Assembly (NCBI RefSeq): GCF_000143415.4
Contig: NW_003314282.1
Location: 1,321,374 to 1,385,373, forward strand
Direction: 5' to 3'
Length of the DNA: 64,000 nt
Origin: Selaginella moellendorffii
Taxonomy: Eukaryota; Streptophyta; Lycopodiopsida; Selaginellales; Selaginellaceae
A program made the translations under genes and the position numbers. The notes beneath the pieces are model-generated. The model saw only the letters and a list, made by a program, of their open reading frames with translations, searched no databases and was not told the DNA's origin. This document shows positions 30,292 to 42,564 of this stretch, in pieces. Each line of letters begins with the position of its first letter. Position 1 is the first letter of the stretch.

Positions 30292-31990
30292 TCAGATAAT
30301 AGTTGGAGCATACTCGCATGATGCGTAGCCTGAGAATGCAGTACATGCAATCGTTATCAATCACGAGGACAAACATCAGTAATTCCTTTACGATGTACTT
30401 CAAATTCAATGCAACTCTTTCACTGAAGCATGGAGCACACCTCTCAGAAGTAAAAGAACACAAAGAAGAAAAAAAGAAAAGCATTCAAAGAGAAAATAAG
30501 GAGAGCTTTGATCTTACTTGGATCGCTGGAAGTTAGAAACGCAGCCCCGTTGAAAACACAGCTCCCTCCGTTCGTCCTCTGGAGAAAGTAGTACGCGTTG
30601 AAAACGATCGAGGCGTGAGAGATTGTGGTGTTTGGCAAGAAGCAAGGTTGGCCGGGATCAGTGATCAAGCTACAATTGACACCACCCGGGCCGCAAGCAA
30701 AATCTATGCCACCCTGGAGCTGGCTAGTCGAAGCACTCTGGTTAGCAACGCACCATATCTTAGCAGTACCTGGTAAAGGCTCGGGTGGCGGCAATGCCAT
30801 GGGTTTGTAGTCACCATCGCTAAGCCTGCCAGTAAGATCGATCTCGTACTTTTGAATCGCGGTGGAACCATTGTCTGCAATCGCAAAGAGTCCCCAGTTT
30901 CTCTCGGTGACCGGGCCGGGTTTGAGATTCTCATTGAAGAGCGCGAAGATGAAAGCTGGGATTTGCTGGTGTGGTCGCTTTGGAGTGCCGAGCGGAGGCT
31001 TTGTTGCGAGCTTCTTGGCCAGGCGGCGATTGTAGAGCGCGGCATTGTAAAAGTTGGCGCCTCGCTCGTCGATTCCACCCTTGGTTGGCCACCCGGTCTC
31101 GGCCAAGCCGAGCTTCACGCTCTCGTGGCCGAGCTTGGCCATGGCGGCGGTGATCGAGTCGAGCTGGATGTCGAGCAGATTGTCATAGACGAGGCCATTC
31201 CCGGGGTCCCGGTATGGAGTTCCGGATCCATTGAAGAGCGCAAAGTTGATGGGAACGGTGGCGCGGTTAAACTCCCAGGTGAAGAAGGGATACGCGTCCA
31301 CGAAGAAGGGCGAGTTTGTGGAGTGCAGAAACTCCAGCATGGGGCGGATGATTGGCTCGGCTATGTCGTCCCTGAAAGTTCCATTGGAAGGAGGGAAGAC
31401 GTAGCCCTGGAGAACGTTTAGTAGCGCGTGAGGAGTGCTAACTTTGATCTTGCGATGGAGCCCGAGCTTGGCAAGAGATCTGTGGATGTTCTTCATGGCC
31501 GGCACGAGTTTTGGCCATGTGGATTGCCGGATGCTAAAGTCCGAGAGAATCTCGTTCCCGATGAGAACCGTCCGGATTCTAGTGAATGGGTAGTACGCCG
31601 TGACGTTGGACTTAACCCATTCGTCCGCGAAGCTCTGGCTGGATGCTACGCTCGGGATCTGCTGGTTGGGCACCATGACCGTCACTTTGACGCTCGTGTT
31701 CGCCAGGGCGGAGAGGATCGAAGGATTTGCATCGTAGATCTTGACTCTCCCGAGTTTGAGCTGCCGGATGAGCTCCACGGACTTGAGCGGCACGGGGAGA
31801 TTGTTGCCGAGCTGACCATAGTTCACGCCGATTGGGTAGTAGTGGTAGCGATGATTGTGAACTTTGGAAGATCATGGATGATGTTAGATCCAGAGATCTT
31901 GACTACTTTAGATCCTAAAAAATGAAGCTCACCTGGGATTGCCTCACTGGGTCCGAGTAGGAGCAGCAACAGTAGCAAGGCTGTGGCCAT
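30292..31990 (-). CDS. Glucan endo-1,3-beta-glucosidase (GH17 + X8)
   Basis: Exons complement(30292..30329, 30518..31861, 31933..31990), introns 188 and 71 nt; 479 aa. Exon 1 is a signal peptide (MATALLLLLLLLGPSEA). GH17 domain: GVNYGQLGNNLP, VKIYDAN, VLIGNEIL (acid/base Glu), YPFFTWE, and LGLAETGWPTKGG (nucleophile Glu), then NENLKPGP and NWGLF. A proline linker precedes an X8 (CBM43) domain (IWCVANQ, CGPGGVNC, QPCFLPN, GGSCVFNG, SSDPS), whose last motif YASCEYAPTII is supplied by a 38-nt terminal exon. It hydrolyses beta-1,3-glucan (callose) in the wall or at plasmodesmata. Read-through of the last intron would give a very hydrophobic end (FLFFFFVFFYF) instead. The first junction (CCAAAG acceptor) gives a His/Tyr-rich linker before PIGVNYG. 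Confidence 0.92.
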
Positions 31991-34780
31991 TTTCTTCTTT
32001 CCTTGGCTAGTGTTTGGTGGTCCAAGAAAATTGAAACGGAATGCCGCCCTAAACATTTTTTAAAACAATTATAAATGGAATCAAAGCCGGCATGACTGTA
32101 TATTTTATTTTTATAAAAAAATATTTGTCAATAAAATCGTTGATCAGTTTGATTAAAAGTAACCAAAGGTAAGAATATAATTAAGTCAGGCAAAGGCCTC
32201 AGCCATCTCTTGAAATCTCAGCTTCACATCAAGCTCTCATATCCATTCCCAAGTAGTTGGAATGTTGGAGCTGATTGTTGCAAGCTTGTAGGAATTCAAG
32301 TGGAGACTCTAACATGTAGAAATACACCAGAAGCAATGTAAATCTGTAAATCACCTCATCACCAAAACAGCATAGAACTTGAACAAACCAGGATCGTCGT
32401 ACCATTCATCAGGAAGTGATCGTGTGAGAAATCCACAGAAGGTGATTGCCCACAGTAGAAGCACCATCCTCCAATCCATGCTCATTGTAGAACAGATAGC
32501 ACTCACGCCTCCAACGAACAAGCTGTATGCAATCATTTTCTTGTGACCCAAGAGAGCATATAGAATCACTTCATACATTCAAATTTACCTTGAAAGGCAT
32601 AGGGGAACTTACTTGATGAGAATATAAACAAAAGTGTCCGAATCCTGTAGTTAATTGAGGTGGTTACAGTATGACAAGCATCCACAACCCATATGTAGTG
32701 AAGAAATGACTGACAAGATTCATCAAGAGCTGACACCGTATGATCTCTTCTTACAGATCTTTTCAAATTCTTTGGTAAACTGTTTCTTGTTGCCTTGACA
32801 GACTCCCTCAAAGCTTCAAAAGCTATGTGGGATGGGTTGTTAAAGCCAACTGATGAGTATGATATTGGTGCTCCTTAGGCATCCAGAATAATTTGATCAG
32901 CCAAGTGTTGCCCAAAACATTACCAATGGGAGACTTTCACAGGTTGGAAAGAACTCTCAAGAGATTATGTGGCATCTCAATATCTAAGCATACATTATAT
33001 ATTTTTTATTATTACATGGTCAAAATGATTGCTTTCAGCTAAACTTTCAAGATGGGCAAACTCTGCAAGAGTCATAAGACCATAAATTTGGTATTAAAAC
33101 ACCAATATCTGAAAACTCAGAATAAGAGTATGATGTTTCAAATTAATTTCATTTCACATTTTGTTGTAGAAGTTTGAGCTAATGCAGTAGGATTTATATA
33201 TAGTTCTTATGTTCAAGTTATAATATTCTATATGGTGTTTAAGTTGTGGATTTGGGAATCATACTCATAAATTTAAACGAAGCGTCACATATTCTTCTAA
33301 GATTCTAAGATCTAACGGCTGAAATTTGAATGTAAAAAGTCTCCAAATGACACAGACGCAGGTTGTGGCCAAAGCACCGTTAGTTGCAGGAGATAGCATT
33401 TGAGACTTTTGCATCTTTCGAGCTTGCCTTTCTTTCTCTGTGTTGGCCCATTTCAACACCAAGGCAGAAGATGCACCCTGAAAGTAGTGAATGTAATTTA
33501 TGCATTAGCAATTTATGAAAAAAAAAACCTAATACTAAAGCCAAACTCAATCAAAGGGATAGATCAATTTTAAGTGATATTCTCAGAAAATGCATGGGTT
33601 AAAATGTAAATTGCTTGCAAAAAAACATGTGACTTAAGAGATTGGGAGTTTGCTCAGACTTGCAAGCAAAACAGATTGAGTGAGATAAATCAAATGGCAC
33701 ATTCTCAAGAGAGAATGCCTGAGAGAACTGTGGTGATTTTGCACGGTTCTCATTGGAGCTTATGCTCTACTCAATTACAGCGAGGAGATGAAAAGGATCT
33801 TTGAATTTGCATTACATGGATTCAGACTCATGCAAAGCAATTGCAGAAGCAGAAATTGTGATACAAGGCAGAGATTATATGTCAAGGGATACAATACTTA
33901 GCCCATCATGGTTTTCTGTTCAATTTGATCCCTAAGAGAAGGATCTCTCAGACTCATACAATAATAACCCCTGTGAGAGCTGTTTATTCTTTCCACATCC
34001 ATAGCACTTTCAATACATTCTCACCTAGATGCATTTATGTTTTTTCTTAAGGCCATACTAATATACTGAATCTCTGTCCAAAAACAGAGAACGATCTAGG
34101 ACCCTATTCTATTCAAAACTCCACCTCTTTTCTTGTGATTTTCCAGTAGGACCTTGCTTAGGGCACCTCATTTTATAAAAAATTTCCAAAAACTTAACCT
34201 TGAATCAAAGCCTGTTGTCAACAATAACCACTTCCCAGGATAAGAAAGCAAAACAACTAACACACATTGTACCAATCATGAGTGGTAACAAGAAGCTCTT
34301 TTACTATTTGATAATTGGCAAGAAAATACCAAAAAATCAGTGTTAAAGTCACCAACCAAACCAAACCAAAGAAATGAAAAGGCACTATGCCTAGGGTTTG
34401 AAGAATGGACATGGAGATAGGTAATTGTAGGACAGCAAACTAAACCGTACATAATATCTTTCTTTATAGGCATGAATGAACCTAAAAGGTGACAAGGAAA
34501 AAGACAAAGATATAGAGAGAGGAACAAAAACTCATTTTCAGATATTGTCCAAGATTTCCTAGCCAAAGACATAAATGTTATGATGGTGCTGAAAACACTC
34601 ATCTAGCAAAAGTTAACAAACTATGTGAGGCTTCCTGCTATTAGCCTTCTTGTTGTTAGTTTGGCAAAGGATAAAGGATGCAAAATGAGGCAAGTGATTT
34701 CTTTATTTTATTATCATGATGTTTGTTTAATATGAAAGTATGCCTTTGTGAGTGCAAAATACAAAAAATGTGTATATTAA
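31991..34780. other. AT-rich spacer with gene-like minus-strand fragments
   Basis: No complete gene. On the minus strand, open blocks at 32811-32566 (ESVKATRNSLPKNLKRSVRR, then CQSFLHYIWVVDAC) and 32578-32351 (YALLGHKKMIAYSLFVGG, then DWRMVLLLWAITF and LPDEWYDDPGLFKFY) have coding-like composition and could be two exons of a membrane protein I cannot name; they may be joined by splicing near 32570-32620. A further block at 33462-33265 (KWANTEKERQARKMQKSQM) is similar in style. The rest is AT-rich without features. Confidence 0.3.
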
Positions 34781-37700
34781 TTAGCCCAAAAACCCTAATT
34801 TATATACAGGAGTGAGTGGTCCATTGAAACCAATCTGACGGCTACTAAAATCCCACTATGCTAATATTAATATATAACATCATAGCTGTACACTTGAACT
34901 TCACATCATCCCCTCCTCTCAGAATAATGAAAGACCATCAGAGTTCTCTTGTAGATGGGCCGGGATCTGGAGGAACATTAGGAGGAGGCATCAATAGATC
35001 TATAAGTGGTATTAACTATTTCTGATCTCTTTATACAAAGCGTTTCAACTATTGTACATGCACAATTTTTAGAGAATCAGCTTGCTGGACGTTATGGCAA
35101 ATTTCATAAACTTGTGGTCCAACTTGCCATAACACTCGATATGGTCCTTTCTATTGAGTAAGGAGCCCCTTAGATAAACCACGTACCGTAAGATGGGGAA
35201 AATAGACTAACACCAAGTCATCCACCTTGTACTCCACTGGTGGACGATGATGGGAGCTGTAACACCATTGTTATCCCACTTATATGCAGCCTAAATGTTT
35301 AGCAGACTCTACTTAGACAAGTGGAAAAATGCTCGTCAAATACTAATCCCATGATTTAGCATTAGCAGCTCGTGGTAATCGCGAAGGTAAACCTAGCTTT
35401 GTTGGTAATATTGGATCATGACCATATAGGAATTTATATAGTGAAGCACCAACAAAACTCTACACCCTTATGATATATGCATATTGAAGAGACCACAAAT
35501 AACCATCCCAATCCGAATGCTAAAAATTCACGTACTTCGCAATCATTCCTTTGAATGTCTGAACAAACCGTTCCACCAAACCATTTGACCGTGGATGATA
35601 AGAACTCAATGAAAGTGTGGCATATCCCCAATCAAGACGTCAAAACGTGAAATGCCTCAGCCATAAATACGGAACCATTATCCGAAAGAATCTGCTCTGG
35701 ATAAGAATGCTAGAACACCACTCGATTGAGGAGGAAGTATCCAATAGTAGTTGCAAAGGTGCTAGCTAGAGCACCAACTTCCATCCAACGAGTCAAATAA
35801 TCAGAAGCAATAATAATATATTCATTGCTAATAGTCAATCATGGAAAAGGTCCCATAAGATCAAATGCCACCAGCTCAAATGGATGAGAAACTGCAATTG
35901 ACTCCAACCATCCTTCTATGGCACGAGGGGGAGTATTACGAGCCTGGCACCAAACACAACTATGCACATACCGAATAACATCATGTTGCATCTCCAGCCA
36001 ATAGAAAGACCTACACAGTTTTTCGGTCACACAATGATGTCCCATATGCTTACCTAGAACAGAAGAATCATGGTAGGTATGGAGAAATCGTGGAATAAGA
36101 CAGAAGACACCACCAGCCGTAAAGGATCATTAGGATCCGTCCCCATAAAATAAAGAAGGCCATCTTCAAGGTGATATTGAGAATATAAATGCTGGAATAG
36201 CAAATCATTAGCAAGTGATATAGGATTCTCAAACCCATCTCAAAGCCTTCAAATCTATGGCTCAATCTTTTGAGCCTTGTGAACCTCATCAAAAGAAGGT
36301 AGATCTTACTCTGCACCTTGTGGACATTGAATGTCAAGTATTACAACTGCTAACAACACAGAATTTTCATTGAGAAAATCCACAGATGCTGAAACAACAA
36401 ACTCGCCAGAAATATGAGAAAAAAGTGAAGAAGAAAAAGGAGTTTGAGAAAGGGCATCAACATGAACCATAAAACTCCCCAGGCGATGAACAACATCAAA
36501 ATCATATATCTAAAGCTTCAAAGCCCATTGAACAGTATAACCAACCAGGTTCTTCTGCTTCAATAATGAAGTAATGGCAATATGATCATCTTCTAGTAAT
36601 GTGGAGAACCATGTAGATATGCATAAAGTTTTTCCAAACCCCAGACTGCTGCTAAACACTTGTTCTCTATTATGGAGTAGTTCACCTCTGCTAGTTGTAA
36701 TGTACAGTTTATACATGCAATGGTATGGCATTGACCAAACACATTTGGGCTTTCTTGCATCAACACATTGTAAGCAACCAAAGGGAACAACTCGAGAGAC
36801 GATCCATGGGGTTCAAATATAGAGGGAAAGGGCCCATAAACATGCACCCCTTTTTCCAATTGATTAAGGGTCTTGGGATATTTGGGGTTAAGTGTCTTTG
36901 GGTTTGAATAGTATTGGGCTGGGTGACTTTCCGGGAAGTCCAAATTTAGGGGTTTACACACACCTCTAAGACTAAGATCAGAAGCATCCACACGCAAAAT
37001 GAAATGTCGAGTGTAGTTAGGATATACCCAAATTGGAGGAGTCGTCAATACCTCTTTGAGATCCATGAACACTTGCTCACAATCCAGAGACTAGATAAAA
37101 GATGATCCACATGCAAAATGAAAGGTCGAGTGTAGTTAGAATATACCAAAACTATAGGAGTTGTCAATACCTCTTTGAGATCCATGAACACTCGCTCACA
37201 ATTCAGAGACTAGATAAAAGATGATCTTGATGACTTCAACAACACTCATAATGGTACAATGCGATTAGAAAGATGATCCACAAAACAACTGAGATATTGT
37301 ACCTTGCCCAGGAAATGTTACATATCATTTACACACTTTGGAGTAAGGAATTTTAGAACAGGCACAAGTTTGTTAGAATTAACTTGCAAATGTTCACAAG
37401 AAATATGCTACCTAAGATAAGTCAAGTCTTTAGACCTAAACACGCACTTTGACTACTTCAACTTTAAACCAACGCCCCGTAACCAATCCAACACTTTACA
37501 AACATCACGAATGTGTTCCTCCTATGTCACCTTCGAGTGGATCATGACATCATCAATGAAGTCAACAGTTACCTCTGGCATATCACAAAGAATCTCGTCC
37601 ATCATCTGCTGGAAAGTTGGTAGAGCATTATTCAAACCAAGTGACATCACCAAAAACTCATATAAACCAAAAGGTGTACGAAAAATAGTCTTAGGAATAT

Positions 37701-39190
37701 CTTCTTTGGCCATCGGTACTTGCTAGTACATAAAAGCAAGATCTAACTTGGTAAACCAACAACTTCTCCCTAGATAATCCAAGAGATCAACAGTATAAGA
37801 AAGAGGGTACACATTTGGAATCATCATGTCATTTAATGGATAATAGTTGATGCAGAAATAAATACTTCCATCAAGATGAGGTTCACATACCCAAGGACTT
37901 TGCAACTTTTGAATAACACCCTTTTCTGATATTTCCTTAATGTTTACACATAAAATCATGATCTCTTTGGGTGACTGACGACGAATAGAAACCTTGATTG
38001 GACGAGCCTCTCCAATTGACAATTTTGGCCCCAAAAGATAAGTTAAATTCAAAGAGATCAGCATACTCCTTCATGAGACGGTCAACTGTTGCAATATAAA
38101 GATTGTTGAAGGGATTGGAAAAGGGAAGAGCAAAACAAGACAGAAATATAAAAGGAAATAGTGGGGAGACAAAAGTAATCGAAGTAGAGGTAGAAGCAAA
38201 AGGACGAAGAAGTACAAAAGTGAGAGGAATGGATGAAATATAAGGAAGTATGAGACAAGGGGGAGAAGCCTCAAAGTCACACTTGGCATAATTGCACTGT
38301 AACCAATCCATACCAAGGATGAGGTCAAAAGCTTAACTTGGCACCATTTGCAATGACTGTAACCCAAGCTCAAGATCGCCCATATGCACAACCAGGTTTG
38401 CCTCGTCCCGTGCACATGCATGTGTACAACTGTTGCCATAAAGAATGAAAATTTTCTCTGTTGTACGATGCAAGTGTAGACAGCAACATGTGGCAATGGG
38501 TCAAGCAATAGAAGATAAACTCGAATTTATATCAACCAACATGGAGAGAATAATAGGAAACCTTTTGTTATAAAAACAAGCTTGGAAAGTAAACACTAGA
38601 TGAATTGGTGCCAAGTGAACCCCTTGATGATACTCCTGAAAGAAAGATGAAGGGGTCACTGACTTATTCACGCAAGGTCTCTCTATTACTTATGCGACTC
38701 CTTGTTTCCCGGATGCATCTCAGTGTCAAGACCTTCCATTGCAGCAACACCAATAGGACATTGTTGATGCTAAGGTCTCCACCTAGAAAATGGAGATCAA
38801 TCTGGAAAATGCTGACAACACTGATAAGTGTGACCAACTTCATCACATGCCCAATAGCAAATGTCATGGCCACAACCATGTCCTCGCCCTTATCCTTAGA
38901 CTCAAACAGTAGCAATATCAACCTTTATTAGAACATGACTATTGCTCATAGAAAGTGGAGCGGAAGGACGTGCAGTGAGAAGTGGAAGATGCGACATCTC
39001 ATAATGTTGTGCCAAGCGAAAAGCATTGTCAAGGGTGGCTAAAGCAAGTGCATGCATAAGTCTGACCAAATCTTGACGAAGTGTTGGCCATAACATTCCT
39101 AGCTTGATTTGTTCCAATATATTTGGCTCCACACGAAGCAAGAGGCTTCAAAAACAAATGCCAAATTGCATCACTGACTCAGATAGCCCT
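34780..39190 (-). mobile_element. Decayed Ty3/Gypsy retrotransposon
   Basis: Minus strand, read from high to low coordinates in Ty3/Gypsy order: gag fragment (39141-38600, ILEQIKLGMLWPTLRQDLV), protease-like region (38530-38070), reverse transcriptase (38064-37522: YPLNDMMIPNVYPL, CWFTKLDLAF, FRTPFGLYEFLVM, FIDDVMIHS), RNase H (37072-36510: FILRVDASDLSLRG, YSIIENKCLAAVWGLEKL), integrase zinc finger (36045-35839: HHCVTEKLCRSFYW, CVWCQARNTPP) and integrase core (about 35850-35430: ASDYLTRWMEVGA, SDNGSVFM). Many stops and shifts, for example TAG between LAFMY and the next RT block, show it cannot be active. The RNase H part carries an unrelated-looking insertion (about 36680-36960). I cannot place LTRs with confidence. 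Confidence 0.85.
36986..37224. repeat. Tandem duplication of about 119 bp
   Basis: Two adjacent, slightly diverged copies, each starting ATCCACAYGCAAAATGAAA and ending AGACTAGATAAAAGATG, inside the spacer between RT and RNase H of the Gypsy element. They differ at roughly ten positions. Confidence 0.7.
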
Positions 39191-40125
39191 TGACAAAAAT
39201 GATGCAAATGTTAAAAAGCATCATCACAATCATTACAAATTTGAATGTGTGTTTGAAGGCATTTGGGAAAACACTCTAATCCCCACGAGTGGCTGCACTC
39301 AAACCATTGTACCACTGCAGCACCATCCCTTGGAGACATATGAGAAACTCATACAAATATTAAGCATCATCCCAAGAATGATATATAGCAATCATTGTGA
39401 AATGATCGAACCAATGGTACACAATGGTAGATGGTTGTTTAGAGATTGTGGCCCTAATTTGGATTGATGCTCATCATGTAACTCATCACGAATGACAACA
39501 ATTTGGATGATACTAGCAATTTTTTAGTATCACCAAAGGGATAGGGACCAGGCAGATGGCATGGTGTATGTGGCAAGAGACTAAGTGGCCTCATATGGCT
39601 AATAAATTCTTGACGTGTTTGAATAGTGTAACCAAATAGTACAAGCTATCAGTAGCTAAGATCATAGAACTTGGGATCAAAAGCACTTTATTTCCTTTAT
39701 TTGTTATATCTATTTCTTCTAATAAAATTGTGCTAGTATGAACCTATAGTTTTGGAAAAAGTAATTCAAGACACTCTTCCCATTTTGAAATTGAACTGAA
39801 CTTTTACCTGTTTGATGCAAATGCTAGTACATCTATTCAAAATCTTCCTTTTGGTAGATGTCCAAACATATAATGTTTTGCCTTTGTAGGGTCTTTATTC
39901 CAGTAAGATGTTATAGATACTTTTGGTCCATAAAATTGGTCAAGCAAATGTGAAGGTATAGTTACTTAGCATGTGTCTTTTCCAAGGTGACACTAACCTT
40001 TTAATGTGACATGCTCTTTAATAGGATCTGCATAATTACATATTTTACAATTTGCTTCATTTTTTGAAGTTTGTTGCAATCTTGATCTATTAGATAAATT
40101 TCAAAAAATGAACTAAACTTTTAGA
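39190..40125. other. AT-rich, nothing recognised
   Basis: Between the Gypsy element and the first copy of the next repeat family. No gene, RNA or repeat that I can support, apart from possible upstream gag-flanking sequence at the left end. Confidence 0.35.
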
Positions 40126-42467
40126 CTCTCTATAGCATCACGGTTGCTAATAGTAACATGTTCAAACACCCATTTGATTCTTCACTCCCAACATGCATAA
40201 CCACCTTTAGTTATGCTTTTTGATTCTAATAGTTCAGTTTTATCCCTTTATTACTTATTTTTGGCCTTATGCCTTCTTTATAATTATTCTTCTCTCGTAT
40301 AGAAGGGTAATTTTGCAAGTATAACCTACTCAATAACTTAGGGAGTGATTCTTCAATTTAGATATGCTCACCATGTAATCCCACATACTGGAATTAATGT
40401 TGCTACGTATAGGCTTCTTTATACCCATTACTAGCCATGCCAAAATCCCTTTTTCAATTTAGATAGATGGACTTCTAACACTTTTTATTCATTATTCGCT
40501 AGGGGTTTAGTCTCTTAGGCCTTATCTAATGCCGTCATGATTTTAAACACCATTCTTTGGTGTTTTAGAGTGTTTTAGTGTTCCAATGATGATTTTCTTT
40601 GACAATGAGCATTTCCCTTTATGACATTGATTTACTATCTCTCAACATAAGTAATTTATCCCTTGAAGGGGTACATTTAACCTCCTTATCCCAATAAAAA
40701 ATCTTAGGTAGTTAACTTCTACCAATCCAATCAATTATTTTGCATTTTTTACTTAATTTCCTCATAGTTGTCAAGTTTTACAACCCATTGCTAGTGCTTC
40801 CATACTTCCATCATTATTTGGGTCACCACACTCTAATCGTATGCCTTCCAATGTAGGTTATGTCATTCCCATTTCCATTGGGATTCATTTAGCAAGAGGT
40901 TCTCATGAACCCACTAATTTAACCTCAAAGTATTACACTTTAGTACATTTGGTGTCTCCACACCATCAGCTTTACAAGCCTACCTTACAATACTTTTCAC
41001 GTGTGTCTAGGTTTTTGCCAAGACTAAAGCAGTCATTTCTCATGCCAACTATTACTTAGCTTTACACCATAGTGTTCACACATAACTCTACGCCAAAGTT
41101 GTTTCCTACTGGAAACACCTTTTCTAGGACTTTAGTATGACATATTTTGCCATTAATGAGATACCCACTATTCTCATACTTGGATCTTATGATCTTCCCC
41201 GTCTTTTGTAGGGTACAACACACTTCAGTCCAAATGTTTCCATCAATTCTTTAAGACTATTTCTTGACTCCACTCGAGTCATTCAGCTTTTTGGACTTTG
41301 TTAATTCGATGACCCGTAAAGTCCTAGCCTCCTAGCTATTTTTGAGATGCTAGTTCATTAAAATACATCTTTTTGTATTCATGTCTTATTCATAAAAACA
41401 ATCTTTGCAAGTGTTATTTTGACACTTGATTATTTTCCGTTTCTTATAGATTACTTTTGCCTCTTAGGACTACTGTAAGCGACTAATTTTTCCATTTTAC
41501 TTTAGTCGCTTAACCACACCTCCGACCACTTGGAGGAGTCTCACTCACAACCCCCGTAAGTCCTATTTTGGACTTGGGCTTACTAGCCCCGAGAATGGCA
41601 TCCCCGCCACTCAACATATGCACTTGGTCCAAGTGCTCCACGTGTCCGATCCCATAAATGACACCCCAAGGTACCACCAACATATCAGCCTATTACGCTA
41701 AGGCCATGTCCATTCACCTTGGTCACAACGATGGTTTAACACCACCTGCATCTTAGTCCCGTCACTCAAAGACTGGGCCATCCATCCACGAGTGATCATC
41801 CCAGATCCACTCCTTAGCATCCTTAGGATGCCCACAAACATGGGGATTAGCCTTCTCCAATATCTCCGTTCTAATCCCCACCAAGTCCCTTTTCGTCCTT
41901 GGCTGTGCTCGCCAACACTGCCACTGGATCAAGGCCCACGGGCCCGATCACTAAGTCCCGCTGTCCTCTAGGACTTCCTCCCTGTGTGACCGTGTCCTTG
42001 GTCACCACACCAGAGGACTACTCCTCTTCCTTTCCACAGTCTAGGACTTTGGGACGACATTTCGGAACACCGTGGCCCTACGCGGGCCTCGTGGGTACTC
42101 TCCCTGCCTTTCGCCTTTAGATGCTCTAGCCATGGGCTTAGAGCGAGGTTCCATTGAGCCACACTAGGTATCCAAGTAGGTAGTGCCACCCACACTTGGA
42201 CTGGGAGCATCGGCCAGACGATCTCCCGGGGGAACTAGAGCCGGCTCTTGAACACTTCACCAAGCTACCCCGCTTATCGGTCCATGTTCACTCTAGTCTT
42301 GGACTTCCCAGTGGTCAGCTCATCACCCAACACTGGGTGCAGCCTCTCTGGGCCAAACTGGCCTTTCCTGGCCAAACTGGCTCCACTGCAGTCCTCCCCC
42401 TTACTATACTTTTGGATCTCACCAAACCCCCCATGGTCTGGGAGACGAACGCTTTGGGCTTTCTCGG

Positions 42468-42503
<36 letters not shown>

Positions 42504-42515
42504 CTCGGACTCGGA

Positions 42516-42564
<49 letters not shown>

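Noticed and set aside
34276-34602. 108-codon minus-strand frame
   Set aside because: Phe/Leu/Ser-rich chance frame in AT-rich sequence without domain.
41473-41520. Helitron 3' end (hairpin followed by CTRR)
   Set aside because: CTAA follows the hairpin on the minus strand in two copies but not the others, and the hairpin sits at the end of an LTR-like repeat with a PBS-like motif next to it.
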